Below are positions 9,345-16,883 of a DNA stretch of 36,051 nt, piece by piece (position 1 is the stretch's first letter; every line of letters starts with the position of its first letter). Source of the stretch: Leptolyngbya sp. RL_3_1 (lineage in GTDB: Bacteria > Cyanobacteriota > Cyanobacteriia > Phormidesmidales > Phormidesmidaceae). Location of the stretch: positions 1 to 36,051 of the forward strand of contig JAAUQE010000005.1 of assembly GCA_012032425.1 (NCBI GenBank), in the 5' to 3' direction. The notes under the pieces are model-generated. The model had not been told where the DNA came from and ran no database searches. It was given only the letters and a program-made list of their open reading frames with translations. A program made the position numbers and the translations under genes.

Positions 9345-9405
9345 TAAACCCTGGCCCCATCCAAACCCATAGTTCGCCCCCCGATAAAAACTCAAGTTTT
9401 CAAGT
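9345..9405 (-). repeat. Dispersed palindromic element, copy 2
   Basis: Read on the minus strand it begins just after the CHASE2 gene stop and runs through AAAACTTGAGTTTT, a degraded hairpin (CCGTAG has become TCGGGG and CTACGG has become CTATGG) and GGGTTTGGAT to CCAGGGTTTA. It fills part of the 196-nt gap between the CHASE2 gene and the 86-aa gene and may separate two transcription units. Confidence 0.65.
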
Positions 9406-9415
9406 CGGCTGTGGT

Positions 9416-11092
9416 TTATTCAGCGCTCCCTGCCTCTAAGTCAGATTGGGGTGATGTCGTTCCAGGAGCTGGCGTTGCAGCGGTGCCTAACCCTTGGCGC
9501 ACCTGTTGCGATCGCGCCAGTAAAGCCTCTAAGCGTTTACGTTTTTGGCGACTGCCCTGATTCATCGGGACTTCGGCGGGTTCTACTCTGGCCTGCTGCT
9601 CCCGCTCACGGGCCAAGTCTGCTTGAGCCTGCGCCCTGACCTCAGCCAAAATAGTCTGCATTTCAGGATGATTCAGGTCTAGGGTCGCCGCTGCTTTTGG
9701 GGGGGCTACACCGGTGCGGATGGTGCTGGCCCGCTGGACCAAGGCGCTCAGATAGTCCTCATGCTCAGTGTCCTGATCGGCTTCTCGCTGGAGTTGCCCC
9801 CGCATTAGCTCATAGAGCGCTTGAGTATAGCCCTGGCGGCTGGCCTGCTTAACAAAGGTGGTGGCAAACCCACAGAGGACCAAGCTGATACTCGCTGGCA
9901 CCACCGGTAACCAAGCACCCGTCAAGAACAGGGCGTAACCGCCGCCCCAGGTGATGGCCGTGGTGAGACCTAGCACCAACCAAACCAGGCTGATGTGCCG
10001 GATCCGAAAGGCTAGGGTGCCGCCGATCAAGGCCCACAGCCAAATCAGCAGGATCTCCACCCCTTCAGGCAACGCCCAAATTAAGGAACGGCCATCTAGG
10101 GCCGCTGCCAACAGTTGGCTGGTGGCTTGGGCATGGACCACCACCCCCTGCATTTCCCGCACATGCTCTTGAGCGGCTAAATAGGGGGTGGTAAAGAGGT
10201 CTTTGGTGACTAAGGATGTATAGCCAATTAGGACGATGCGCTCACGGATCATCTCCTCAGGCACCCGGCCTTCGAGCACATCGGTAATGCTGACGATCTC
10301 CACGGAGTTTTGGGCCGAACGGTAGTTGAGCATCACCTCATAGGGGAGCAGTTCGGTGGTGCTATAGCCGCCAAACCTTCCCAAAATTGGTGGCACCAGG
10401 GTATCGCCAAAGACCAGCTCTAGGGATTCCGTGGCGGTCAGTTCCACGCCCGCTTCAGCCAAGTAAATCTGAGCCAGCACCATACTCAGGGACGGCAGGT
10501 CAAACTCGGGCTCAGAATCATTACAGAGATGCTGACCCACGGGCATGGTGGGCGGCTGACCGGGGACAGAAAAGAGCATCGCCCGACGGACGATCCCCTT
10601 TTCATCCACATTAAAATCAGCAAACGCCACTTGATCGGGGCTCACCCCTTCTGGCGGCGGCACCCCCGGAAAACTCGGGCTGCTCATTAGGCAGGTGGTG
10701 ATGATGTTGAGGTCACCATTGATGATGTCGAGGAGGCGATCGCGCCCTTCTAGGGGGCCTTGGGGCAAGTCGCGGCCAATATCAATACCGATCGCCCGAG
10801 CTTGGGCCGCTTGCAACACCTCCAGCACATCCGCTAAGGTGCCATCTTCGAGGGGATCCTCTTGGCGACTCTGGATATCGTTTTCATCAATACCCACCAC
10901 CAACAGGCGTTGGTCAGGGCCTTCATCGGGTCGCCAGCGGATAAAGCGACCGTAGTTCGACAGTTCCGTTTCTTGCAGCACCCCCAACTGACGGGCCAGC
11001 ACGACGCCCCCCGCCAACAGCAAGCTGGTGATCAAGACGGTACCGCTGACGGCGCGGATGATGGGGTTGTCTAAGAATCGTCGAAACACCAT
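9416..11092 (-). CDS. CHASE2-domain membrane protein without an output domain, inside the CIS locus
   Basis: The 558-aa protein has an N-terminal membrane segment (about residues 12-33) and a CHASE2 sensor (about 45-335), with LLVVGIDENDIQ, AIGIDIGRDLP and ERIVLIGYTSLVTKDLFTTP as hallmarks. Three further membrane segments follow (about 343-363, 367-390 and 394-414). CHASE2 is normally an extracytoplasmic sensor feeding a kinase, cyclase or phosphatase. Here the cytoplasmic part (about 415-558) has no such domain, only charged, probably coiled-coil helices (LAREREQQ, QKRKRLEALLARSQQ) and a disordered end. It lies 14 nt after the DUF6760-type gene in the same run, so it belongs to the system. 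A membrane anchor or trigger sensor for the particle is my inference. Confidence 0.88.
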   Translation of the reverse strand: MVFRRFLDNPIIRAVSGTVLITSLLLAGGVVLARQLGVLQETELSNYGRFIRWRPDEGPDQRLLVVGIDENDIQSRQEDPLEDGTLADVLEVLQAAQARAIGIDIGRDLPQGPLEGRDRLLDIINGDLNIITTCLMSSPSFPGVPPPEGVSPDQVAFADFNVDEKGIVRRAMLFSVPGQPPTMPVGQHLCNDSEPEFDLPSLSMVLAQIYLAEAGVELTATESLELVFGDTLVPPILGRFGGYSTTELLPYEVMLNYRSAQNSVEIVSITDVLEGRVPEEMIRERIVLIGYTSLVTKDLFTTPYLAAQEHVREMQGVVVHAQATSQLLAAALDGRSLIWALPEGVEILLIWLWALIGGTLAFRIRHISLVWLVLGLTTAITWGGGYALFLTGAWLPVVPASISLVLCGFATTFVKQASRQGYTQALYELMRGQLQREADQDTEHEDYLSALVQRASTIRTGVAPPKAAATLDLNHPEMQTILAEVRAQAQADLAREREQQARVEPAEVPMNQGSRQKRKRLEALLARSQQVRQGLGTAATPAPGTTSPQSDLEAGSAE

Positions 11093-11106
11093 GGGCTCAA
11101 CCCACC

Positions 11107-11259
11107 TTATTGGGCAACGTTGCGGGCGCGGGTGATCTCCGTGACCCAGCGACGGCGATCGCGATGCTCCAGGGCCAAAATATCACTCAGAGACCAGTGA
11201 AAGTATAGGGCCACGCAGGCTACCTCCTCATGGAGCTGTTCGGAGGGGTAGCCTTTCAC
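11107..11259 (-). CDS. DUF6760-type mini protein of CIS loci
   Basis: This 50-aa protein, VKGYPSEQLHEEVACVALYF followed by HWSLSDILALEHRDRRRWV, fits the small DUF6760 family found in eCIS clusters, with the typical GYPSxQLxEEV start and LEHxxRRRWVxEI end. The start is GTG at 11259: it overlaps the TGA of the preceding gene as GTGA, which implies translational coupling. A longer in-frame ATG at 11310 would add residues not seen in the family and run deep into the preceding gene. The molecular role is unknown. It comes just before the CHASE2 gene. Confidence 0.82.
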   Translation of the reverse strand: MKGYPSEQLHEEVACVALYFHWSLSDILALEHRDRRRWVTEITRARNVAQ

Positions 11260-11621
11260 TCCCCCGCTAGGGTCAGATCCACCGCAAAAGCGGTGTCGCA
11301 AGCGGGGCAACGGGTCGGAATCTGGGCTTCGTTTTTCTGGTTGATACGGTTATAAAACTCCCGCAGATAGGCCAGGTCTTGGGTAAAGAGGTTGCCTAAG
11401 GTGTCGGGAGAGAGCGATGTCAATGCGCCGAGTTGGGTGATGACCCGCGACAGCAAGACCAAGGCACCGTAGCTGGGAAGCTGTTGGGCTTGGCGATCTC
11501 GCTCCACCACCAGCTCATCCATCGCTGTCGCCAATCGCATTACCCCCTGGCGATGCACCTGACCTGCTTCATCCACCAAGCCCCGAGGCAGGATAAAACG
11601 ATATTCACTGACTAATCCCAT
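11256..11621 (-). CDS. Tail-assembly-chaperone-like CIS protein, paralogue B, with a Cys pair
   Basis: This 121-aa protein (from ATG 11621, MGLVSEYRFILPRG) aligns along its length with the upstream 102-aa gene. Shared landmarks are LPxGxxDExGxVHRxGVMRLATAMDE, the LxRVITxLGAL segment and LxxFYxxIN. Unlike its partner it has a C-terminal extension with CPACDTAF, a CxxC pair that could bind metal only together with other ligands. Position (between tube and baseplate genes) and size suggest a tail assembly chaperone or a conserved small CIS component, but I know of no proven function. An in-frame ATG 18 nt upstream is possible; the shorter start matches the paralogue. Its stop overlaps the next gene by 4 nt. 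Confidence 0.78.
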   Translation of the reverse strand: MGLVSEYRFILPRGLVDEAGQVHRQGVMRLATAMDELVVERDRQAQQLPSYGALVLLSRVITQLGALTSLSPDTLGNLFTQDLAYLREFYNRINQKNEAQIPTRCPACDTAFAVDLTLAGE

Positions 11622-11717
11622 CGGCAGTCCCTCCTGCACAATGCCTGTTCCCCCAGATTCTGTCCCCCCGGATCTGTCCCCCCGGATCTAAGCCCTCTCT
11701 GAGGGCCATAAACCGAT

Positions 11718-12026
11718 CTACCCGTCCTCCAGAGGTGCCTCCAGTTCATTGATCTGGCGATAAAACTTTTGTAAGTAGTCCAAATCCTTGGCAAAAAAGC
11801 GTTCCACAATCGTCGGACTAATTTGATCGAGGGCACCCAGTTTAGTGATGACACGGGCCAAGATAATCACCGTGGCATAGGCTGGATTGGTCTTAACCCG
11901 AGGGTCCCGCAAGGGCACAATCTCATCCATGGCTGTCGCCAAGCGCATCACCCCGGTCCGGTGAACATTGCCCTCTTCATCCAAAAACCCCTTCGGCAGC
12001 GTGAACTCAAACTCCGTTTGCATCAT
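11718..12026 (-). CDS. Tail-assembly-chaperone-like CIS protein, paralogue A
   Basis: A 102-aa acidic protein, MMQTEFEFTLPKGFLDEEG, followed by GVMRLATAMDEIVPLRD, an IILARVITKLGAL helix and LDYLQKFYRQIN. It is a tandem paralogue of the next gene (11256-11621) but lacks the Cys-containing extension. Placement just after the tube genes is where phages carry tail assembly chaperones; the functional reading is inference. It lies 103 nt after the third tube gene. Confidence 0.8.
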   Translation of the reverse strand: MMQTEFEFTLPKGFLDEEGNVHRTGVMRLATAMDEIVPLRDPRVKTNPAYATVIILARVITKLGALDQISPTIVERFFAKDLDYLQKFYRQINELEAPLEDG

Positions 12027-12129
12027 GCTGGCTTAGCTCGGTTTAGCTCACTCATCAATCAACATTCACTGTTAACGCCAAGGCTCGATCCGATCACATT
12101 AGTTTCAGGACGTTAAGCAACTCAGGACA

Positions 12130-12623
12130 TTAAGTTACGCGGTAAAACTGATCCACCGCTAGCTCAATATCGACAATTGCCAGATCCGAGCCGCCGCCGC
12201 TAAAATCACTGAGCTTGTAGCTTACCGGCCAAGCCCCCTCAAACCGAAACCGGGCTTGCTCCTCAGCGGCTTGGTCGTAAACAGTCAGGTCGCCATCTCG
12301 CCGCTGCTTCGACCATTCCCCTTTTCCACTGCCGCCAGCCAATCCCAAAACGTTGTTGAAATGGTTAAGCCATTCTTCAGCGTAATGTTGTCACTTTTGG
12401 GATTGCCGGGGAGCTTGGTGCGGACGACCGCCCCATGGCTATTACCATCCTTGCCCCACTTGCCAGGGGTCACTTCACAGTGCTCAATTACATCTTGGCT
12501 CCGCTTAAACCCTTGGCACTCCATAAAGTAACCGTCAATGCGCTCATCACTCCCCTTTAAGTGCAGCTCCAGGTAAAAACGAGCCGTAGAAAGGATTTCA
12601 TATTGATTACTTTCAGTGGCCAT
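12130..12623 (-). CDS. CIS tube-type protein, third copy (frame broken near 12318-12325)
   Basis: The N-terminal frame (12623 down) reads TARFYLELHLKGSDERIDGY with MECQGFKRSQDVIEH and ITLKNGLTISTTFWDWL. The C-terminal frame continues GEWSKQRRDGDLTVYDQAAE and SYKLSDFSGGGSDLAIVDIE. Both halves belong to one tail-tube-family protein. Restoring one base in the AAAAGGGG tract (minus-strand reading of 12318-12325) joins them as AAVEKG-EWSKQ, giving 164 aa. As written, translation would end soon after FWDWL in an out-of-frame tail. An assembly error is most likely. AAGGGG can also be read as a -1 slippery site, so programmed shifting is not strictly excluded. It is more diverged than the other tubes and may be an adaptor or cap of the tube. 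Confidence 0.82.
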
Positions 12624-12791
12624 GGGAGTACGTTGGTAATGGGGTTTTGATGTAGACCGGATGCTATATCCCTAACTTAGCTCGGGAGAAAACTTAACTC
12701 AGGGAAAGCAGCCCGCTCGTGATCATGACCGGAACTTGTGGGAGTCGCCCACTGGACTAGCACTGGGTTTTAATTCGCCTCAATGGGGGTT

Positions 12792-13264
12792 CTACTTCGT
12801 TCTAGCCAGCGATTCGTACACCATGACAATCTCCTCAGTAAACAGATCGGTACTGCTCGGATCCATTTCCGAAGATTTGTAACTTTTTGGAAAGACCCCG
12901 GTGATAGTCCATTCTGCCGCTGCCGACCCCCTTGGTTAAACAGGGTAATGGTGCCGGTTTTGCGGACCCCCTCACCGGACGCCCCGCCCCCTTGACTGGG
13001 GACAGAGTGAGATTCTCGATACCATTTCATCAAAGAATCATCCTGAGCGGTGCCCACAAAGGTAACGGTAAGGTCACTATTGCTGACCCCTGTCACCGTC
13101 GCCTGAATGTTACTCTTACCTTCCTTACTCACCCCAAAGGACTTCGAGTCCCCGGCCACCTCTAGGGTGACCCCAATGCCACTCACCTTTTGAATGACTT
13201 TTTCCTCCAAGCCATCCAGGGTGAAATAAAACTTAGAACAGGCCAGAATTTCACCAGCAGCCAT
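12792..13264 (-). CDS. CIS tube-type protein, second copy (frame broken at 12927-12931)
   Basis: The first 115 residues read as a tube-family protein (MAAGEILACSKFYFTLDGLE, SDLTVTFVGTAQDDSLMKWY, KTGTITLFNQGG). Then the open frame becomes nonsense to a stop at 12770. Adding one base to the G5 run (C5 on the plus strand, 12927-12931) restores AAAEWTITGVFPKSYKSSEM and EEIVMVYESLARTK with a stop at 12792-12794. The repaired length is 157 aa, the same as the neighbouring tube gene. This agreement strongly supports a single-base indel. The gene lies 13 nt after the first tube gene. Confidence 0.88.
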
Positions 13265-13277
13265 AATTCACGGTCTC

Positions 13278-13751
13278 CTATTTCTCACGATCAATGGCTT
13301 CGCAGACAATCTCAAAGGTCTCTTTAGCCAGCTCACTGCCCGTCGCATCTAAGTCAGACATCTTGTAAGACTTAATCCAGGCGTTGGTCAGGGTCCAGCG
13401 CAGGGTCTCTTCATCGCTAGTGTCATAGGCGACGATCGCGCCGTTTTTGCGATTCCCGGCCCAGTCGCCATCACCCCCCTCACTTTTGGGCATGGTGCCC
13501 TTCATCCAGTTATACCAGTCCATATCTCCTTCACAGAGATAGGTCTCAATGGTGACGTTGGGGTTTTCTTCAAATCCTGCTGAGGTCGATTGCCAAAGGG
13601 TTTTACCCCCTTTGGTCGAGGCCAGAGGTTTTTCACTCCCCTGGGTTTGTCCCGTGAAACTCACCTCTCCAACCTTGGCCACCATCTTGTCAGTGAGGCC
13701 GTCAAACTCCACATAAAATCGACTCTTGCCAATTGGTGTTAAATCAGCCAT
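13278..13751 (-). CDS. CIS inner tube protein, probable major tube subunit
   Basis: An intact 157-aa tail-tube protein: MADLTPIGKSRFYVEFDGLT, KVGEVSFTGQTQGSEKPLAS, NVTIETYLCEGDMDWYNWM, then AWIKSYKMSDLDATGSELAK and TFEIVCEAI. It is the first tube gene after the sheath, the usual place for the major subunit (Afp1/Pvc1 type), and the only one of the three clustered copies with no frame break. It forms stacked hexameric rings inside the sheath. The ATG at 13751 follows a 14-nt tandem repeat region. Confidence 0.92.
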   Translation of the reverse strand: MADLTPIGKSRFYVEFDGLTDKMVAKVGEVSFTGQTQGSEKPLASTKGGKTLWQSTSAGFEENPNVTIETYLCEGDMDWYNWMKGTMPKSEGGDGDWAGNRKNGAIVAYDTSDEETLRWTLTNAWIKSYKMSDLDATGSELAKETFEIVCEAIDREK

Positions 13752-13758
13752 TGCGGTT

Positions 13759-13800
13759 CTTCCTTATCCACGCTTCCTTATCCACGCTTCTTTATCCACG
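13759..13800. repeat. Three tandem 14-nt repeats upstream of the tube genes
   Basis: CTTCCTTATCCACG occurs exactly at 13759-13772 and 13773-13786, and with one change at 13787-13800. A partial fourth unit follows. Directly after it, ATTGCATCCACTC-like units repeat twice (about 13818-13842). The array lies in the 246-nt leader of the tube gene run, so it could affect expression, or it may simply be a short tandem repeat of the kind common between cyanobacterial genes. Confidence 0.75.
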
Positions 13801-13880
13801 CTTCTCTGTCTACTCGATTGCATCCACTCAATTGCATCCACCCCAGCCCTGCGGCAGGCTCCGCCTCGCTTGAATGCCTG

Positions 13881-13948
13881 TAGGGACAGGGCGGGTTTTG
13901 ACAGTCCTGACTGGATACCCCGTCTAAGTTGGGCTAAACCCGCCCCTA
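13881..13948. repeat. MITE-like inverted repeat between sheath and tube genes
   Basis: TAGGGACAGGGCGGGTTT at 13881-13898 pairs with AAACCCGCCCCTA ending at 13948; GGCGGGTTT/AAACCCGCC is perfect. The arms flank about 37 nt. GGGGCGGGTTT-ended palindromes are frequent intergenic elements in cyanobacteria (general knowledge). Inserted between sheath and tube, the structure could reduce read-through and so set the sheath-to-tube ratio; that is speculation. Confidence 0.65.
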
Positions 13949-13997
13949 CCCATCCACCCTCATACCCATCCACCCACTGCACAGCCTGCTGGGCTGC

Positions 13998-15710
13998 TTA
14001 CTGGTTGGGTGCCCATTGGCTAATGCGGAAGATTACGAATTCTGCCGGTCTGACCGGGCAGACACCGATTTCCACATACAGGCGACCCATCATCATCGTG
14101 TCATGGGTGTTGAGTTCCCCATCACACTTGACATAGAAAGACTCTGCTGGAGAACCGCCAAACAGGGCACCCTCCCGCCAAAGCCGCGTCAAGAAGGTGC
14201 TGACGGTGCGGGTTACCCGCGCCCACAGGTCTTGATCATTGGGCTCAAACACCACCCATTGGGTGCCAATTTCAATGGACTTCTCAATGTAGCTGAGCAG
14301 GCGACGCACACTGATGTAGCGCCATTGAATATTGTCCGGCTCCACTAAGGTGCGGGCACCCCAGACTTTGTAACCCCGGTTGTAGTTAGCAAAGTTACGG
14401 ATACAGTTGATGCCCAGGGGGTTGAGCAGCTCTTGCTCCCGCATGTTGGTTTCGTAGGCCAGCCCCAGGACTCCCCGAGGGGTTTCGTTGGCAGGGGCTT
14501 TAAAAACCCCGCGAGACTGGTCGGTACGGCACCAGATTCCCATCATGTGGCCGCAGGGGGGCACCATGATCGGTCGCCCGCCATTGCGGGGGTTGGCGAC
14601 TTTGATCCAGGGGTAGTAGAGGGCTCCAAACATAGAGCGACGGTTAAAGGCACTGAGCCACTCGGCCACATGCTGGGGACGCTGCCCTTCGGGGGCAACG
14701 GCAGCATCATCGTTTTTGCCCATTTTCACGGGCGGGGGATCGAGCACCGCCATCCGGTAGGCCGGACCGGGGAAGGAGTTTTCGCAGAGGCTCAGCAGCA
14801 TCTCCATGATGCCGTGAACTTGGTCCAAATCTAATAGGCCATCTTGGTAGGCCCGCATTAGGTCGGGACAGGCAATCATGGCTACCTCGTCCACTTCAAA
14901 TAGGCCCTGGATGCCTTCGCGATCGTCCCGTACCCCTTGCAGGTCGCGGGCGATCCGATCAGGAGGGGAGATGTAGGGGGGCGGTGCCACTTCGTAGTTG
15001 CCGTTGCCCGGTCGCCGGGAGAGGGCTTGGCCGCTCCGGGAAATATCGCTAGTGACAATGAATTCTGACGCCTCTAGGGCCGTGACCGCATAATCAGCAA
15101 AGGCGGTATCGACCTGAGGATTCATGGTCAGGTGGTCGTAGCGCTCTAATTCTTCAGCCCCATTTTTGACTACTACGCTGAAGAACTCGCCCGTGTCGAG
15201 GGGCAGTTCGGCATCTTCGGGGGCGTCTTCGGGCAGGGGTTTCGGCGTGCTGGACTGAACGCTAATGACGATGCGATCGCCCGCTCCTGGCAGGGCCGGC
15301 ACCTCACCGGCAGCTTCCGGTAGACGCAGGTTCATCCCGAGGGACGGCTTACCCCCGGCTGTAAAGAGTTTGGTTGCGGTTTCTTCAGGCGGCGGCGGGG
15401 CTGAACCAGGTAGTTTGGTACCGATGCTCACCACCCAACAGCGCCCGCCGCCGTTGTTAAACCATCCCTGTACGGCGAAGGGCAGGTAAGCGTCAAAGTC
15501 GGTGAAGCCATCGGAGCCCGGTTTGCCAAAAAACTCCAGGTATTGGCTCCAGTTGGTAATCATCATGGGCTTGAACAGCTCTGCGTCTCCCCGAACATCT
15601 TCGGAAAAGCCCACAAAACCCGCCACGCTCATACTGACGCCTTCGATCGGGCGACTGCCACGGTCAACCTCTTCGACGTATACGCCAGGAGCAAAGTAAT
15701 CCAGTGCCAT
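13998..15710 (-). CDS. Contractile injection system sheath protein
   Basis: This 570-aa tail sheath protein starts MALDYFAPGVYVEEVDRGSR and PIEGVSMSVAGFVGFSEDVR, the standard sheath N-terminus, with LEFFGKPG, FAVQGWFNNGGGRCWVVSIG, and a conserved C-terminal region (LLSYIEKSIEIGTQWVVFEP, FYVKCDGELN, VEIGVCPVRPAEFVIFRISQ). The sheath polymerises round the tube and contracts to drive the spike. It is longer than the main Afp/PVC sheaths because of a variable middle domain (about residues 105-235) rich in Pro/Glu that probably decorates the outer surface. Only one sheath gene is present, so a single-sheath particle is expected. First gene of the minus-strand run, divergent from the response regulator. 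Confidence 0.95.
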   Translation of the reverse strand: MALDYFAPGVYVEEVDRGSRPIEGVSMSVAGFVGFSEDVRGDAELFKPMMITNWSQYLEFFGKPGSDGFTDFDAYLPFAVQGWFNNGGGRCWVVSIGTKLPGSAPPPPEETATKLFTAGGKPSLGMNLRLPEAAGEVPALPGAGDRIVISVQSSTPKPLPEDAPEDAELPLDTGEFFSVVVKNGAEELERYDHLTMNPQVDTAFADYAVTALEASEFIVTSDISRSGQALSRRPGNGNYEVAPPPYISPPDRIARDLQGVRDDREGIQGLFEVDEVAMIACPDLMRAYQDGLLDLDQVHGIMEMLLSLCENSFPGPAYRMAVLDPPPVKMGKNDDAAVAPEGQRPQHVAEWLSAFNRRSMFGALYYPWIKVANPRNGGRPIMVPPCGHMMGIWCRTDQSRGVFKAPANETPRGVLGLAYETNMREQELLNPLGINCIRNFANYNRGYKVWGARTLVEPDNIQWRYISVRRLLSYIEKSIEIGTQWVVFEPNDQDLWARVTRTVSTFLTRLWREGALFGGSPAESFYVKCDGELNTHDTMMMGRLYVEIGVCPVRPAEFVIFRISQWAPNQ

Positions 15711-16176
15711 GCTTGACTTCCTCGTTAGTTAGCGCCATACCGCCATGGGCCAAACCGAGGCAAGCCCATGTGCTCAAACCCATGCCCTCACTCCAAAGTA
15801 GATTCAGAATCAGAAACAGCAGATTCAGGAATCTATAAAGGGCAACGGCTTTAGCCCCTCAACCCATCTATCATCTTGGATCTAAATCTTGAGGGGACTT
15901 AAGTCTATTCATAAACCGTAAGAGCTGGTCTGCGCAGCGTCACTAGACCAAGGTCGAAATTCCGGGAAAAAGCCCAGAGATAAACCGTTAAGAAATTTAA
16001 GCGATCGCGATCAATCCTAAATGCAGCCGCCCACAATAGATTCGTCGTCAGACCTAAGTTGGAGATCCTGGGTTGGAGATCCTGAGGCTTCCGTCACATC
16101 CCTGACATTGAGTTGCAGCGGGGCTAGATTTAGCTAAAGCATTAACTGGAATCGAAAGAAGTAGAGGCAGAAATTG
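15711..16176. promoter_or_regulatory. Divergent control region between the sheath operon and the regulator gene
   Basis: A 466-nt gene-free region separates the minus-strand sheath gene from the plus-strand response regulator gene, so both promoters of the CIS locus should lie here. It contains a HIP1 octamer near 16002, two direct 12-nt repeats (16059-16084) and short GATTCAG repeats around 15800-15830. I see no promoter that I can assign with confidence. Confidence 0.5.
16059..16084. repeat. Direct repeat pair, possible regulator site
   Basis: TTGGAGATCCTG occurs exactly at 16059-16070 and 16073-16084, a 14-nt period, about 95 nt upstream of the response regulator start. Paired direct sites fit binding of a dimeric NarL-type regulator, but no consensus is known for this protein. 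Confidence 0.4.
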
Positions 16177-16878
16177 ATGTTTGCTGCGCGGAGTCATTCA
16201 GAGCCTATTGCCCTATGTCGATCTGTTTCTGCCCTGTTAGTGGATGACAATCTGTTCTTTCGCCGTGGCCTGCAAACGCTCTTAGATTTTTATAGTTCCA
16301 CAGGCTCTTTTACCTGCCGGGTCGTGGGCCAAGCGACTTCGGTAGATCAAGCCCTGAAGCTAACGACAGAGCAGTCTCCCAATCTGGTGTTGTTAGATTT
16401 GCACTTAAGGAGTGGCGAAGGGCTGCGATTTTTACAGGAACGGACCCAGGGGCAGGAGCGGGTTTTGGTACTCAGCGATCGCCGTGATGATGAGCAAGTG
16501 TTCCGGGCCATGCAAGGGGGTGCCCACGGCTATGTCCTCAAGGAAAACCTAGCGGAGCGGCTGTGGCCCGCCATTAAGACCCTGATGAATGATCAGGTTT
16601 ATCTCTCCCCAGAGGTGGCGACGGGATTTTTCCGGCTGTTCCAGTTTTATAGCGGTAGCCCGTTGATGCGGGCAGAGACGGCTCACCTCACCGAGCGCGA
16701 GCAAGAAGTACTGCATTGCTTGGTGCAAGGGGCGTCTAACGGAGCAATCGCTCAGCACTTGCACATCACGGTCGCCACCGTTAAGGCTCACTTAACCGCT
16801 ATTTTTGACAAGCTGGGGGTCAGTAGCCGCACCCAAGCCATTGTCAAGGCCCTCAAGCTCGGTCTCGTCTCGACCTGA
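16177..16878 (+). CDS. NarL/LuxR-family response regulator, linked to the CIS genes
   Basis: A 233-aa regulator with a receiver domain (about 15-135) and a LuxR-type helix-turn-helix (about 165-230). The acidic pair DD (23-24), phospho-acceptor D74 (LVLLDLHL), S100 and K122 (GYVLKENL) are all present, so it should be phosphorylatable. The HTH reads LTEREQEVLHCLVQGASNGA with VATVKAHLTAIFDKLGVSSR. It is divergent from the sheath operon and only 5 nt upstream of the DUF4255 gene, so it is part of the CIS transcription unit. No histidine kinase is encoded nearby. ATG 16177 is used; a TTG one codon earlier is possible. Confidence 0.9.
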   Translation: MFAARSHSEPIALCRSVSALLVDDNLFFRRGLQTLLDFYSSTGSFTCRVVGQATSVDQALKLTTEQSPNLVLLDLHLRSGEGLRFLQERTQGQERVLVLSDRRDDEQVFRAMQGGAHGYVLKENLAERLWPAIKTLMNDQVYLSPEVATGFFRLFQFYSGSPLMRAETAHLTEREQEVLHCLVQGASNGAIAQHLHITVATVKAHLTAIFDKLGVSSRTQAIVKALKLGLVST

Positions 16879-16883
16879 CCGGT

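Noticed and set aside
12130-12623. Programmed -1 frameshift in the third tube gene
   Set aside because: AAGGGG is slippery on paper, but nine other similar breaks in unrelated genes make sequence error the better explanation.
13759-13800. CRISPR array
   Set aside because: The repeats are directly adjacent 14-nt units without spacers.
13764-13982. 72-aa minus-strand frame between tube and sheath genes
   Set aside because: It lies entirely on tandem and inverted repeats.
1705-15710. Type VI secretion system
   Set aside because: A single large sheath gene in place of TssB/TssC, and no TssJLM membrane complex or ClpV.
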